Below are positions 53,363 through 61,315 of a DNA stretch of 64,000 nt, one piece after another. The stretch comes from an uncultured Verrucomicrobiota bacterium (GTDB taxonomy: Bacteria; Verrucomicrobiota; Kiritimatiellia; CAIVKH01): NCBI GenBank assembly GCA_937996795.1, contig CALKUH010000039.1, positions 1 to 64,000 of the forward strand, written 5' to 3'. The notes beneath the pieces are model-generated. The model worked only from the letters and a program-made list of their open reading frames with translations. It had not been told where the DNA came from and ran no database searches. The translations under genes were made by a program, and so were the position numbers. How positions within the stretch are numbered: position 1 is the stretch's first letter; each line of letters starts with the position of its first letter.

Positions 53363-55800
53363 TTGAGCACCGCGAATTCGGGGGATGTGCTGATGAGATA
53401 CACCGCCATGTTCACGCGCTGGTTCGTTTCCGCGGCGGGGATGCGTTCGATCGCCTCGCGAATGACCTGGTGATGCGGCGGCGAGAGATTGCCGTAGGTG
53501 AGCAGCGTGTCGAGGTGCGCGATCAGCGCGTCGGGATTGTTCGACAGCGCGCGCAGCGGGGCGAGGTCGAGGCGGACGTTCGTGGGCGGATCGTAGGGCC
53601 AGCGGTTCAGGCCGTTTTGCTGGAGCGACACATAGATGTGGTTGAGCGCCATGATGGCCGTCACGTCGGTGACGATCTGGAATTCGGGCGCGACGAGGCC
53701 GGCATCCTTCAGCGGGCCGTTGGGTCGGAACGAGGGCGCGTAGAAATTGAACACACTGGGCGAGCCGGAGGGGCGCATCGCGTAGATGTCGTCGATCCAC
53801 CACATTTCGAGGAACGCATTGGAGGAGGCGGCGTTGAAGGAGCGCGCGAGGTGGACGGGGCGGAGGTAGGGCTCGCGCAATTTGCCCCAGGCGGGGTTGG
53901 CGAGATGGGCGGGATCGCGCGCCTCGGGGTCGAGCAGGATGGCGAGCAGCACGGCTTTCAGGTCGCCGCGGACGCCCGATCCGTTGTTCGTGAACGCGGC
54001 GCTGACGCGCGCGACGTAGGCGGTGCTGGGGTTCGATGTGGTGAACCGCTGGATGAGCTGGCGCCCGATGAACGGCGGCACGTTGGGATGCAGGAAGAGG
54101 TTGCTGACCGCGAGATGCACGTCGCGCATGGGCGGCTGCCCGGCGGGGATGATCGTGCCGCGCAGCAGCGCCTTGCTGTTCGTGTCGTGGTATTCGGTCC
54201 AGATGCGCATCGGACCGGTGAGGTCGTGGTTCGTGGGCCAGTAGAATTCCCACCAGTAATTCGTGTTGCCCTGCGGCCAGCTCAGGCCGGTGAAGGCGCG
54301 GGCCAGCTCGGTGATGTCGGCGTTGTTGTAGGTGGCGATCGGCTGCCCGTTGGTCGTGAGGACGCGCGTGCCGTCGGGGTTCAGTTCCCACAGGCCGATG
54401 GAGAACAATTGCATGACCTCGCGCGCGAAATTTTCGTCGGGGAAGCGGCCCGTCGCGGGATCGGCTTTCTCGTTGCCCATGTGGCTGAGGTAGATGCCCA
54501 TCGCGGGGTGCAGCGCGACGGAGAGCAGCAGGTCGCCGAAATTCCCGAAGGCCTTGCCGAGCAGCAGGTCGTAGTACGCCGTCATGCAGCGCCATTCGCC
54601 GGCGAGCCGGTCGCTCGCATCCGACACGACAAAAATCTGGCTGAGCGCCCAGGCCATGCGCTGGCGCAACTGGTCCGGCGCGTTCACGCTGCGATGCCAC
54701 CAGACGAGGTCCTTGTGGGAACTCCAGATGTTCGTGTACGCGGCCTCGACGGTCTGCATGTAGGTGCTGTGGTGCGAGGGGGCGATGGCGAACTGGTTGG
54801 TGATCCACGCGTAGTAGCCGAGGTTCGTGACTTGCGCGATCTCCTGTGTTTTGACGCCGAACGTGGCCTGCGAGAGGAAACGCGCCGCGCCCTTGGGCGA
54901 GGCCTTGTTCGTCGCGGCGGCGTTGGCGAGCGTGACCGTGGCCGCCGAGGGGGTGCCCAGGCGATACCACGCGGAGGTCCCCAGCGTGAGCGCGATGGTT
55001 TCGGTGCTTTCGTTGAGCGCATCCGCGCGCGGGTGCACATAGACCCACGCCTCGCGCACACCCGGCTCCAGCGTGATGCTGCTCGTCGCGCTGAGCGTGT
55101 AGTCGCTGCCCGGTGTGGCGGATCCCGAGAGGGTGAACGGCACCGTGATGCGGTCGATGCGGCCCGTGCGGCGGATCGCGAACACGCCGGGGTCCGGCCA
55201 GTCCTCCTGCATCGCGGAATCAATCGCCGCGACGGTGACCCAGTTGGTGCCGCGCAGCGCGTTGCGCACCTTGTTCGAGTCGGTCATGGAGGTGCGATGG
55301 CTCCGGTTCGTGTCCGGCTGCAGGCCGATCATCAGCTCCTCCCAGTCGGAGAGGCCGTCGCCGTCGCTGTCGACATCGACCACGCGGATGCTCCAGAACG
55401 TCGAGGCGTCGCCGGACGCGGGAGGCTGGAAGGCCATCGGCGCGTTCGTGCCGCTCCACGAGGCGAGCGGGCTCCACGCGAGGTCCATCAGGTTCGAGCG
55501 GGCCATCAGGTCATAGCGTTTCCCGCGCAGGCCATACCAGGTGAACGTCAGGCGATTGGAGAGCACCGACTGTGAAACGGCGTGGACCGAATTCGGGTCA
55601 CGCGGGTCGGTGCCGGCGATGCTCTCCGCCCAATTCGGCACGCCATCGCCATCGGTGTCCACCATGGAGGCGAGATTGGTCGACTCATAGTAGGTCGCCC
55701 AGATGTCGCCCAATCCGTCGAGATTCCAATCCCCCGCGCGCAGCGGTGTGCCGGCGCATAACAAGAAAACCGCGCATGCAAGGCAGACAATGTGCCGCAT
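53359..55800 (-). CDS. Exported DUF1800 protein with calcium repeats and a Calx-beta domain
   Basis: An 813-residue protein. The signal peptide (IVCLACAVFLLCAGTPLRA) and a GGGGAGG ribosome-binding site support the ATG at 55800. Two calcium-type repeats (DTDGDGVPNWAE, DSDGDGLSDWEE), a Calx-beta-like domain (about 215-305) and a large DUF1800 domain (about 315-810, with RFLSQATFG, FPDENFAREVMQLFSIGLWELN and FNFYAPSFRPNG) follow in order. The family's activity is unknown. It is the first gene of a unit with DUF1501, the GspG-like protein and the peptidase, each overlapping the next by 4 bp. Confidence 0.88.
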   Translation of the reverse strand: MRHIVCLACAVFLLCAGTPLRAGDWNLDGLGDIWATYYESTNLASMVDTDGDGVPNWAESIAGTDPRDPNSVHAVSQSVLSNRLTFTWYGLRGKRYDLMARSNLMDLAWSPLASWSGTNAPMAFQPPASGDASTFWSIRVVDVDSDGDGLSDWEELMIGLQPDTNRSHRTSMTDSNKVRNALRGTNWVTVAAIDSAMQEDWPDPGVFAIRRTGRIDRITVPFTLSGSATPGSDYTLSATSSITLEPGVREAWVYVHPRADALNESTETIALTLGTSAWYRLGTPSAATVTLANAAATNKASPKGAARFLSQATFGVKTQEIAQVTNLGYYAWITNQFAIAPSHHSTYMQTVEAAYTNIWSSHKDLVWWHRSVNAPDQLRQRMAWALSQIFVVSDASDRLAGEWRCMTAYYDLLLGKAFGNFGDLLLSVALHPAMGIYLSHMGNEKADPATGRFPDENFAREVMQLFSIGLWELNPDGTRVLTTNGQPIATYNNADITELARAFTGLSWPQGNTNYWWEFYWPTNHDLTGPMRIWTEYHDTNSKALLRGTIIPAGQPPMRDVHLAVSNLFLHPNVPPFIGRQLIQRFTTSNPSTAYVARVSAAFTNNGSGVRGDLKAVLLAILLDPEARDPAHLANPAWGKLREPYLRPVHLARSFNAASSNAFLEMWWIDDIYAMRPSGSPSVFNFYAPSFRPNGPLKDAGLVAPEFQIVTDVTAIMALNHIYVSLQQNGLNRWPYDPPTNVRLDLAPLRALSNNPDALIAHLDTLLTYGNLSPPHHQVIREAIERIPAAETNQRVNMAVYLISTSPEFAVLK

Positions 55801-56030
55801 AGACCTCCCCAAGCGTAGGGAACAATGAAGCATGATGAGTGCCAGTCCGATGATTTGGAGGATGGTCCCGGTGTGGGGCGGGGATAACTGGTTGTGGGAT
55901 AGCGCGCTGCAACAAATACCCGCCGCGCGGCACGGCGTTCAGTTTTCGCGCAATTGCAATCGCCCGGCAGTTGATCTTGCGGAAATGACGGGGGTGGACG
56001 CGCGTGGCGCGGCGGGCTACAAGTGCGGCG

Positions 56031-57458
56031 ATGTACACCAAGGGACAGCGGATCGAGCTCGAATTGACCGATGCCGGGGATGGCCAGGCGTGTTTCGGGA
56101 AGTTGCCGGAGGGTCTGGCCGTGTTTGTCGCTGGGCCGGTGGCGGTGGGCGATCGCGTCGAGGCGTCGGTCACGAAAATCAAGCGCAACTACCTGGAGGC
56201 GAAACTTGTTCGCGTGGTGTCGGCGTCGCCGGCTCGCGTGGAGCCGCCATGCCCGCACTTTGGCCATTGCGGTGGCTGCAAATGGCAGCACGTGCGCTAT
56301 GCCGAACAGTTGCAGCTCAAGCGCAAGGTGGTGGCCGATGCGCTCGCGCATATCGGCGGCTTTGCCGGGCATGCGGTGGCGGACCCGATTCCGGCGGCGC
56401 GCGAATACGGCTATCGGAACAAACTGGAGTTTTCATTCGGCGACCGCCGATACCGGTTGCCCGAGGAGATGGCGCTTGATCAGGCGGCGCTGGCGAAGCC
56501 GGTGGACTTCGCGCTCGGGTTCCACGCGCCGGGCCGTTTCGACAAGGTGGTGGATCTCGACGCCTGCCTGCTGGGGCCGTCCGAGATGAACGAGGCGCTG
56601 GATCTCGTGAAGCGGTTTGCCCGCGAGCGCCGGCTGAGCATCTACAACACGCACACGCACGAAGGGTTCCTGCGGAACCTCGTCGTGCGAAAGGCCTTCG
56701 CGACGGGCGAGTTCATGGTCTACCTCGTCACCTCCGCGCATGACCCGGCGCTGATGGCGGAGTTGGACGCCGCGCTCGCGGGCCACTTCGGCGACCGGCT
56801 GACGACGTTTGTGAACGGCGTGACCTCGCGGAAGAACACCGTCGCGCGGGGGGAGCAGGACATCGTGGTGCGCGGGCCTGGCGTGATCACGGAAAAACTC
56901 GGCGCGTTCCGGTTCGCCATCTCGCCCGTCTCGTTTTTCCAGACGCATACCGCGCAGGCCGAGCGCTTGTATGAGGAGACGCTCCGCGCGGCGGATCCCA
57001 GGCCCGACCAGGTGGTGCACGACCTGTATTGCGGCACCGGCACGATTTCCTTGTGGATGGCCGGGCGCTGCCGGTCCGTCGTCGGCTGCGAACTGGAACC
57101 CTCCTCGCTGCGCGATGCGGAGGCGAATGCGCGGGACAACGGGGTGACGAACGCGCGCTTTCTGGCGCTGGACCTCAAGCATTACGCCCGCGCCGTGCGC
57201 GAACTGCCCGACGCGTTGCGCCCGGACATCGTCGTGGTCGATCCGCCGCGCGCGGGCCTGCATCCGGATTTGGTGACGGAATTGCGCGCATTGCGCCCGC
57301 AACGGATCGTCTATGTGAGCTGCAATCCGGCGAGCCTCGCGCGCGACGCGCAGGGGCTTTGCATGGAGGGCGCTTATCGGCTGGGGCCCGTGCAGCCGGT
57401 GGATTTGTTCCCGCACACGGCGCACGTCGAGAGCGTCGCGGCGCTCGAACGCGTTTGA
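56031..57458 (+). CDS. rlmD: 23S rRNA (uracil-5)-methyltransferase RlmD/RumA family
   Basis: A 475-residue TrmA-type enzyme: N-terminal TRAM domain (about 1-60), the Fe-S motif CPHFGHCGGC (Cys74, Cys80, Cys83), a central domain, and the SAM-methyltransferase core (DLYCGTGTISLWMA, VDPPRAGLHPD) with the catalytic cysteine in SCNPASLARD. It would form m5U in 23S rRNA; the exact site (1939 or 747) is assigned by family resemblance only. The ATG at 56031 replaces an upstream in-frame start that would add nine residues. Confidence 0.88.
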   Translation: MYTKGQRIELELTDAGDGQACFGKLPEGLAVFVAGPVAVGDRVEASVTKIKRNYLEAKLVRVVSASPARVEPPCPHFGHCGGCKWQHVRYAEQLQLKRKVVADALAHIGGFAGHAVADPIPAAREYGYRNKLEFSFGDRRYRLPEEMALDQAALAKPVDFALGFHAPGRFDKVVDLDACLLGPSEMNEALDLVKRFARERRLSIYNTHTHEGFLRNLVVRKAFATGEFMVYLVTSAHDPALMAELDAALAGHFGDRLTTFVNGVTSRKNTVARGEQDIVVRGPGVITEKLGAFRFAISPVSFFQTHTAQAERLYEETLRAADPRPDQVVHDLYCGTGTISLWMAGRCRSVVGCELEPSSLRDAEANARDNGVTNARFLALDLKHYARAVRELPDALRPDIVVVDPPRAGLHPDLVTELRALRPQRIVYVSCNPASLARDAQGLCMEGAYRLGPVQPVDLFPHTAHVESVAALERV

Positions 57459-57464
57459 CGCGGG

Positions 57465-57950
57465 CTACAGGGCCACGACGAGGATTTCGGCCTTCGTGAC
57501 CTGATCCGCGCGCCGGAGCCGCTGCATGTGGTTGAGCAGTTCCTTCAGGATCGCGCGCTCGCGTGCTTCGTCGCGCGGGATTTCGTCCAGCATGTCGCTG
57601 ACGGCGACCTCCAATTCGGCCAGGGCGGTGCCCGACGGAAGGGTCAGCAGGAATCGCGACGGCGCCACTTCAACCATGTTCAGCAGGCGTATTTTCTTCA
57701 AGTAGCGGCTGGGGGGCGTCACCAGCAGGCCCACGCGTTCGGCGACTTCGATAATTTCCACGAGGCGCTGTGGCGGGACATGCGCCGGCAACGCCATGTC
57801 GGTGGCCCGCGCGATGGCCTTCGCGCGGTCATGGTCGATGGAGGCCAGCAGCTCCAGCGTCCGGTTCGGCAGCGTTACCGTAATGGGATGGCTTGGCTCC
57901 TGGAATTTCCGGGGTCTGCCGCCGGGATGCTTTTTTGGCATTGATTTCAT
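57465..57950 (-). CDS. Ribbon-helix-helix-like regulator with a GGRPRK arm
   Basis: A 161-residue protein. The basic start (KKHPGGRPRKF) resembles an AT-hook, then HPITVTLPNRTLELLASIDHDRAKAIARA looks like a ribbon-helix-helix strand and helices. The C-terminal part (SRYLKKIRLLNMVEVAPSRFLLTLP) is of unknown type and may sense a ligand or form dimers. Two direct repeats TTTCATAGTT, one covering its start codon, suggest autoregulation. Homologues may be common in this lineage; I do not recognise a named family. Confidence 0.6.
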   Translation of the reverse strand: MKSMPKKHPGGRPRKFQEPSHPITVTLPNRTLELLASIDHDRAKAIARATDMALPAHVPPQRLVEIIEVAERVGLLVTPPSRYLKKIRLLNMVEVAPSRFLLTLPSGTALAELEVAVSDMLDEIPRDEARERAILKELLNHMQRLRRADQVTKAEILVVAL

Positions 57951-57986
57951 AGTTATTCAAAGAATACTTACGATGCTTTCATAGTT
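57945..57986. promoter_or_regulatory. Direct repeats TTTCATAGTT in a divergent promoter region
   Basis: TTTCATAGTT occurs at 57945-57954 and 57977-57986, 32 bp apart. The first covers the regulator start codon; the second abuts TATATT (57987-57992), a possible -10 for the SGNH gene. They are candidate binding sites for the RHH-like protein. Confidence 0.5.
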
Positions 57987-58009
57987 TATATTAGAAATCA
58001 AGGGGTGAT

Positions 58010-59347
58010 ATGGATCGTGCGGTATGGCCGTTGTTCAGGCCGCTGGCGTGGGGCTTCCAGGGCGGATGGCTGGGCTGGGTGGCCCTGGCGGGGTGCTGGG
58101 CGGGCGCCGCGGCGAGTTTTGGATTGGTTGCGTTGCTGGTGGCGTATGGCATCCCGTGGGCCCGCGTGGTGTATGCGGAGGATCCCTACGCGCATGCGGC
58201 GGCGGGGCTCGGCTTTCTGTTTCTGGCGTGGGTGGTGCGCGTCGGCTGGCGAAGTCCCGCCCGCGACTGGGGCCGGTTGCTCGGCAAGGGGGCGATGCTG
58301 CTGGTGAGCCTGGCGCTCTCGTTCGCGCTCGGCGAACTGCTGGTGCGGACGATGCTGATCCGCAATCAGGAGGCGAATTCACTGGATCGGCTGAAGCACC
58401 TGCGGGCGCAGGGGAAAAAACTTCCGATCCAGAGTACGCATCCACTTTCGCACATTATCGTGCCCAGCGACCATTCCCGTCTCGTCTACGAGCTGCAGCC
58501 GGACCTTGACCTGAAGTTCGGCCATCGCCTGGTGCGGACGAACCGCGATGGCATGCGCGATGATCGCGAATACGACATTCCCAAGCCGGACGGCGTGGTC
58601 CGGATCGTGGGCATCGGCGATTCCGGCATGTTCGGGTGGGGCGTTGAGCAGAATGAGGACTACCTGTCCGTGCTCCGAAGCAACCTCGCCCAACGCGCCT
58701 CCGGGCGGCGCTACGAAGTGCTGAACCTCGCGGTGCCGGGCTACAACACCCAGTTGGAGCTGGAGGCGCTGCGCCTGAAAGGATTGCCGTATCGCCCGGA
58801 TATTGTCGTCGTGGGTTGGTGCGACAACGACTTTTCGCTGCCCATGTTCCTGCTTGAGAAGGAAAACTTCCGTCGGCGCGACGTGTCGTTCCTGCATCTG
58901 CTGCTGTTCAAGCGCGAGCTGTTTCTGAATCTGGTGGCGGGCGCGCATTTTCGGGACCAGCGTGAGTTTGACAGGACGAGGGTCGCCGAGGAGCTGGTGG
59001 AGGGCAGCGACATCACCGGCGTCGAACGCGCGATGGGCGAGTTGAAGGCGCTGGGTGAGCAGGAGGGTTTTCGCGTCCTTGCCTTCGGGTCCATGCATCC
59101 CACCGCCGTTGGAATTTTCCGTCGCCTTGGAATTCCGTACTTCAACCTCCGTGAACAGATCCCTTCAAACCGCTACCCGAAGGAATGGGCCGTGCATTTC
59201 ATGCATCCGCGCGCCGAGGGCCACCGTACCCTCGCGGGGTATCTTGAACGCGAACTCGACCGCCTGGGCTGGCTCGGCGGGACACGCGTGGCAGGTCAGG
59301 GCGTCGCGTCCGACCAGAGTCCGCGCGCCGTGGCCGCGAACGAATAG
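58010..59347 (+). CDS. Membrane-anchored SGNH/GDSL hydrolase
   Basis: A 445-residue protein with three N-terminal membrane segments (about 20-50, 60-80 and 95-112), followed by an SGNH-fold domain. Block I is VGIGDSGMFGWG with catalytic Ser205; block III is the VVVGWCDND region; the C-terminal histidine is in MHPRAEGH, where the usual DxxH aspartate is not clear. An AAGGGGTG ribosome-binding site precedes the ATG. It could be a lipid or polysaccharide O-acyl esterase. The 3' end overlaps the convergent GH18 gene by 52 bp. Confidence 0.8.
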   Translation: MDRAVWPLFRPLAWGFQGGWLGWVALAGCWAGAAASFGLVALLVAYGIPWARVVYAEDPYAHAAAGLGFLFLAWVVRVGWRSPARDWGRLLGKGAMLLVSLALSFALGELLVRTMLIRNQEANSLDRLKHLRAQGKKLPIQSTHPLSHIIVPSDHSRLVYELQPDLDLKFGHRLVRTNRDGMRDDREYDIPKPDGVVRIVGIGDSGMFGWGVEQNEDYLSVLRSNLAQRASGRRYEVLNLAVPGYNTQLELEALRLKGLPYRPDIVVVGWCDNDFSLPMFLLEKENFRRRDVSFLHLLLFKRELFLNLVAGAHFRDQREFDRTRVAEELVEGSDITGVERAMGELKALGEQEGFRVLAFGSMHPTAVGIFRRLGIPYFNLREQIPSNRYPKEWAVHFMHPRAEGHRTLAGYLERELDRLGWLGGTRVAGQGVASDQSPRAVAANE

Positions 59348-60450
59348 GGACGCGTGCCGCTGTCGCGCGTGGAATCCCAGTTGATCGACCAGGTCATCAG
59401 CCCGCCGAGCGAAGGATGTCCGCCCGGCTGCCGGAGCCGGTAGGTCGTGCGATAGGTGGGCCGCCCGGTGGCCAGATACGACCATGCAGCCCGCAGCGCC
59501 GCGGGATCGAGATAGCCGCCGCTCGGCGCCGCGCCGGGTTTGGCGGGCAGGCCGATGACAATTTTTTCGGCGGGGAATCCAGGGAAATAGAGGCGCGGAT
59601 CCTGCGCCACGGGGAAGCCCATGATCAGCATTTCCGCGAGGCCGACGACAAAGTCGGGCGTGCCTTGTTTCACGATCAACTCCGGCGCGTTCCGGCGCGC
59701 GGTGTACACGAGTTTCGTGCCGGAATTGTAGTACTGCATGCTGACCACGCTCAACCGGTCCCGGAAGGCGTGCAGCACGGGCAGATAGCCCCCGAATTCC
59801 CCGCCATACCGCTTGTGACCCGCCACGGTAAACTGCGTTTCCGGCGATACGCTCAGCACGAATCGCGGGCCGTGGCGTTGGGTCAACATGCGCACGGCTT
59901 CGATGAACCACACGACGCGCGGCGTGGTCGGCCGCCGGAAATCCACATCGCCCGGGTCCAGCAGCAGCGATTCCTTTTCGAGGTTGATGTCGAGCCCGTC
60001 GAACCCGTAGCGATCGACGATCGACGAGATGCTCTGCGCGAAGCGCTGCGCGTCCGCCCGGTTGCGCAGCACGATCGGATGACGCCCCCCGCCGACGGAG
60101 ATCAGGACGCGCGTGCCGCGCGCGCGCAGGCGGGCGATATCGCCGCGGAACTCTTCCGGCGACTGTTTGTTCGGCGCAAACGACATCGCGCCGCCGCCGC
60201 GCGGCACGGGCAGCGCGAAGGCCACGTTGACCTGCGTGTATGCGGCCGGTACTTCGCGCAACGGGATGTAGGGTGTGGCGCTGCCCACCCAGTTGTGCCA
60301 GTAGCCGATCAGCTTCGCGTCGGAACGGGCGGGCAGCGCGGGGGGCGCACCCGCCGGTTTGGGTTCCGCGGCGACACAGCCGGACAGGCCCGGGAGGGCC
60401 AGAACGGCAGCCGCGCTGAATGCGGCGATGAGGGTGCGTCTGCGCTGCAT
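59296..60450 (-). CDS. GH18-like lipoprotein with an altered catalytic motif
   Basis: A 384-residue protein with a lipoprotein signal (hydrophobic AAVLALPG and lipobox LSGC, Cys25) and a glycoside hydrolase 18 barrel (LIGYWHNWVG, VLISVGGGRHP, FDGLDINLE, MQYYNSG, GLMTWSINWD). The catalytic motif DxxDxDxE reads Asp151-Gly-Leu-Asp154-Ile-Asn156-Leu-Glu158: the acid Glu is kept but the assisting Asp is Asn. It may be a slow chitinase/peptidoglycan hydrolase or a lectin-like relative. The ATG at 60450 is preferred over an upstream in-frame start. Confidence 0.82.
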   Translation of the reverse strand: MQRRRTLIAAFSAAAVLALPGLSGCVAAEPKPAGAPPALPARSDAKLIGYWHNWVGSATPYIPLREVPAAYTQVNVAFALPVPRGGGAMSFAPNKQSPEEFRGDIARLRARGTRVLISVGGGRHPIVLRNRADAQRFAQSISSIVDRYGFDGLDINLEKESLLLDPGDVDFRRPTTPRVVWFIEAVRMLTQRHGPRFVLSVSPETQFTVAGHKRYGGEFGGYLPVLHAFRDRLSVVSMQYYNSGTKLVYTARRNAPELIVKQGTPDFVVGLAEMLIMGFPVAQDPRLYFPGFPAEKIVIGLPAKPGAAPSGGYLDPAALRAAWSYLATGRPTYRTTYRLRQPGGHPSLGGLMTWSINWDSTRDSGTRPYSFAATARGLWSDATP

Positions 60451-60481
60451 CGGAGGATGGTACAAGAGGCGATCACCGACA

Positions 60482-61255
60482 TCAAACGGGAAGCCGGGGC
60501 CGTCCGGGCGCGGCGGATGCCGACGCCTCTTCTGTTTTCACCGAATCCGCGACGAGCTGGTTGAGGCGGTCGAGTTCAGGGCCGCGCACTTCGCGCCACT
60601 GGCCGGGTTTCAGTGTGCCGAGGCGCAGGTGCATGATGCGGATGCGGCGGAGGCGCGTGACGTTCCAGCCGAGATGTTCGGTCATCCGCCGGATCTGCCG
60701 GTTCAAGCCCTGCGTCAGGATGATGCCGAACGAGCGCGCCCCCAGCCGCCACGTCTTGCAGGGCTTCGTCACCGTGCCGAGGATCGGGACACCGCGCGCC
60801 ATCGCCTGCAGGAACTCGTCGCCGAACGGACGGTCCACCCACACTTCGTATTCCTTCTCATGCGCGTTCCCCGCGCGGAGGATCTTGTTCACGATGTCGC
60901 CGTCGTTTGTCAGCAGGATCAGCCCCTCGGAATCCTTGTCGAGCCGGCCGACCGGGAAGATGCGCGCGGGGTGGTTCACCGCGTCAACGATGTTGCCCCG
61001 CACCGAGCGGTCGGTGGTCGAGGTGATGCCGACGGGCTTGTGGTAGGCGAGATAGAGCGTGCGTGGCCGTGCGCGCAGCGGTTTCCCGTTCACCACCACC
61101 TGCATGCCCGGCGCCACGCGCGTGCCCAGCGTAGCCGGCTTGCCGTCCACGCGCACGGCTCCCGATTCAATCAGCCGATCCGCCTCGCGGCGCGAGCAGA
61201 CGCCGGTGTCGCTGATGAATTTATTGAGCCGTATTCCAGCCTCCGGCGTGTTCAT
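60482..61255 (-). CDS. rluF: 23S rRNA pseudouridine synthase RluF-like
   Basis: A 257-residue RsuA-family pseudouridine synthase: S4 RNA-binding domain (RLNKFISDTGVCSRREADRLI), then the catalytic domain with Asp106 in PVGRLDKDSEGLILLTNDG and the conserved GLNRQIRRM segment. The N-terminal pattern fits RluF (position 2604) better than RluB, but the target is assigned from family resemblance only. It starts 60 bp downstream of the FG-GAP gene stop on the same strand. Confidence 0.85.
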   Translation of the reverse strand: MNTPEAGIRLNKFISDTGVCSRREADRLIESGAVRVDGKPATLGTRVAPGMQVVVNGKPLRARPRTLYLAYHKPVGITSTTDRSVRGNIVDAVNHPARIFPVGRLDKDSEGLILLTNDGDIVNKILRAGNAHEKEYEVWVDRPFGDEFLQAMARGVPILGTVTKPCKTWRLGARSFGIILTQGLNRQIRRMTEHLGWNVTRLRRIRIMHLRLGTLKPGQWREVRGPELDRLNQLVADSVKTEEASASAAPGRPRLPV

Positions 61256-61315
61256 GTCCCAAGCATTTCACGTTCGTTTCCGGAACGCACGCGCGAAGCG
61301 TTTGGCGCCGCGGGC

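Noticed and set aside
55801..56030. Possible promoter (TGGACG...TACAAG) before rlmD
   Set aside because: The match to a sigma-70 consensus is weak and the 230-bp region contains no other recognisable structure.
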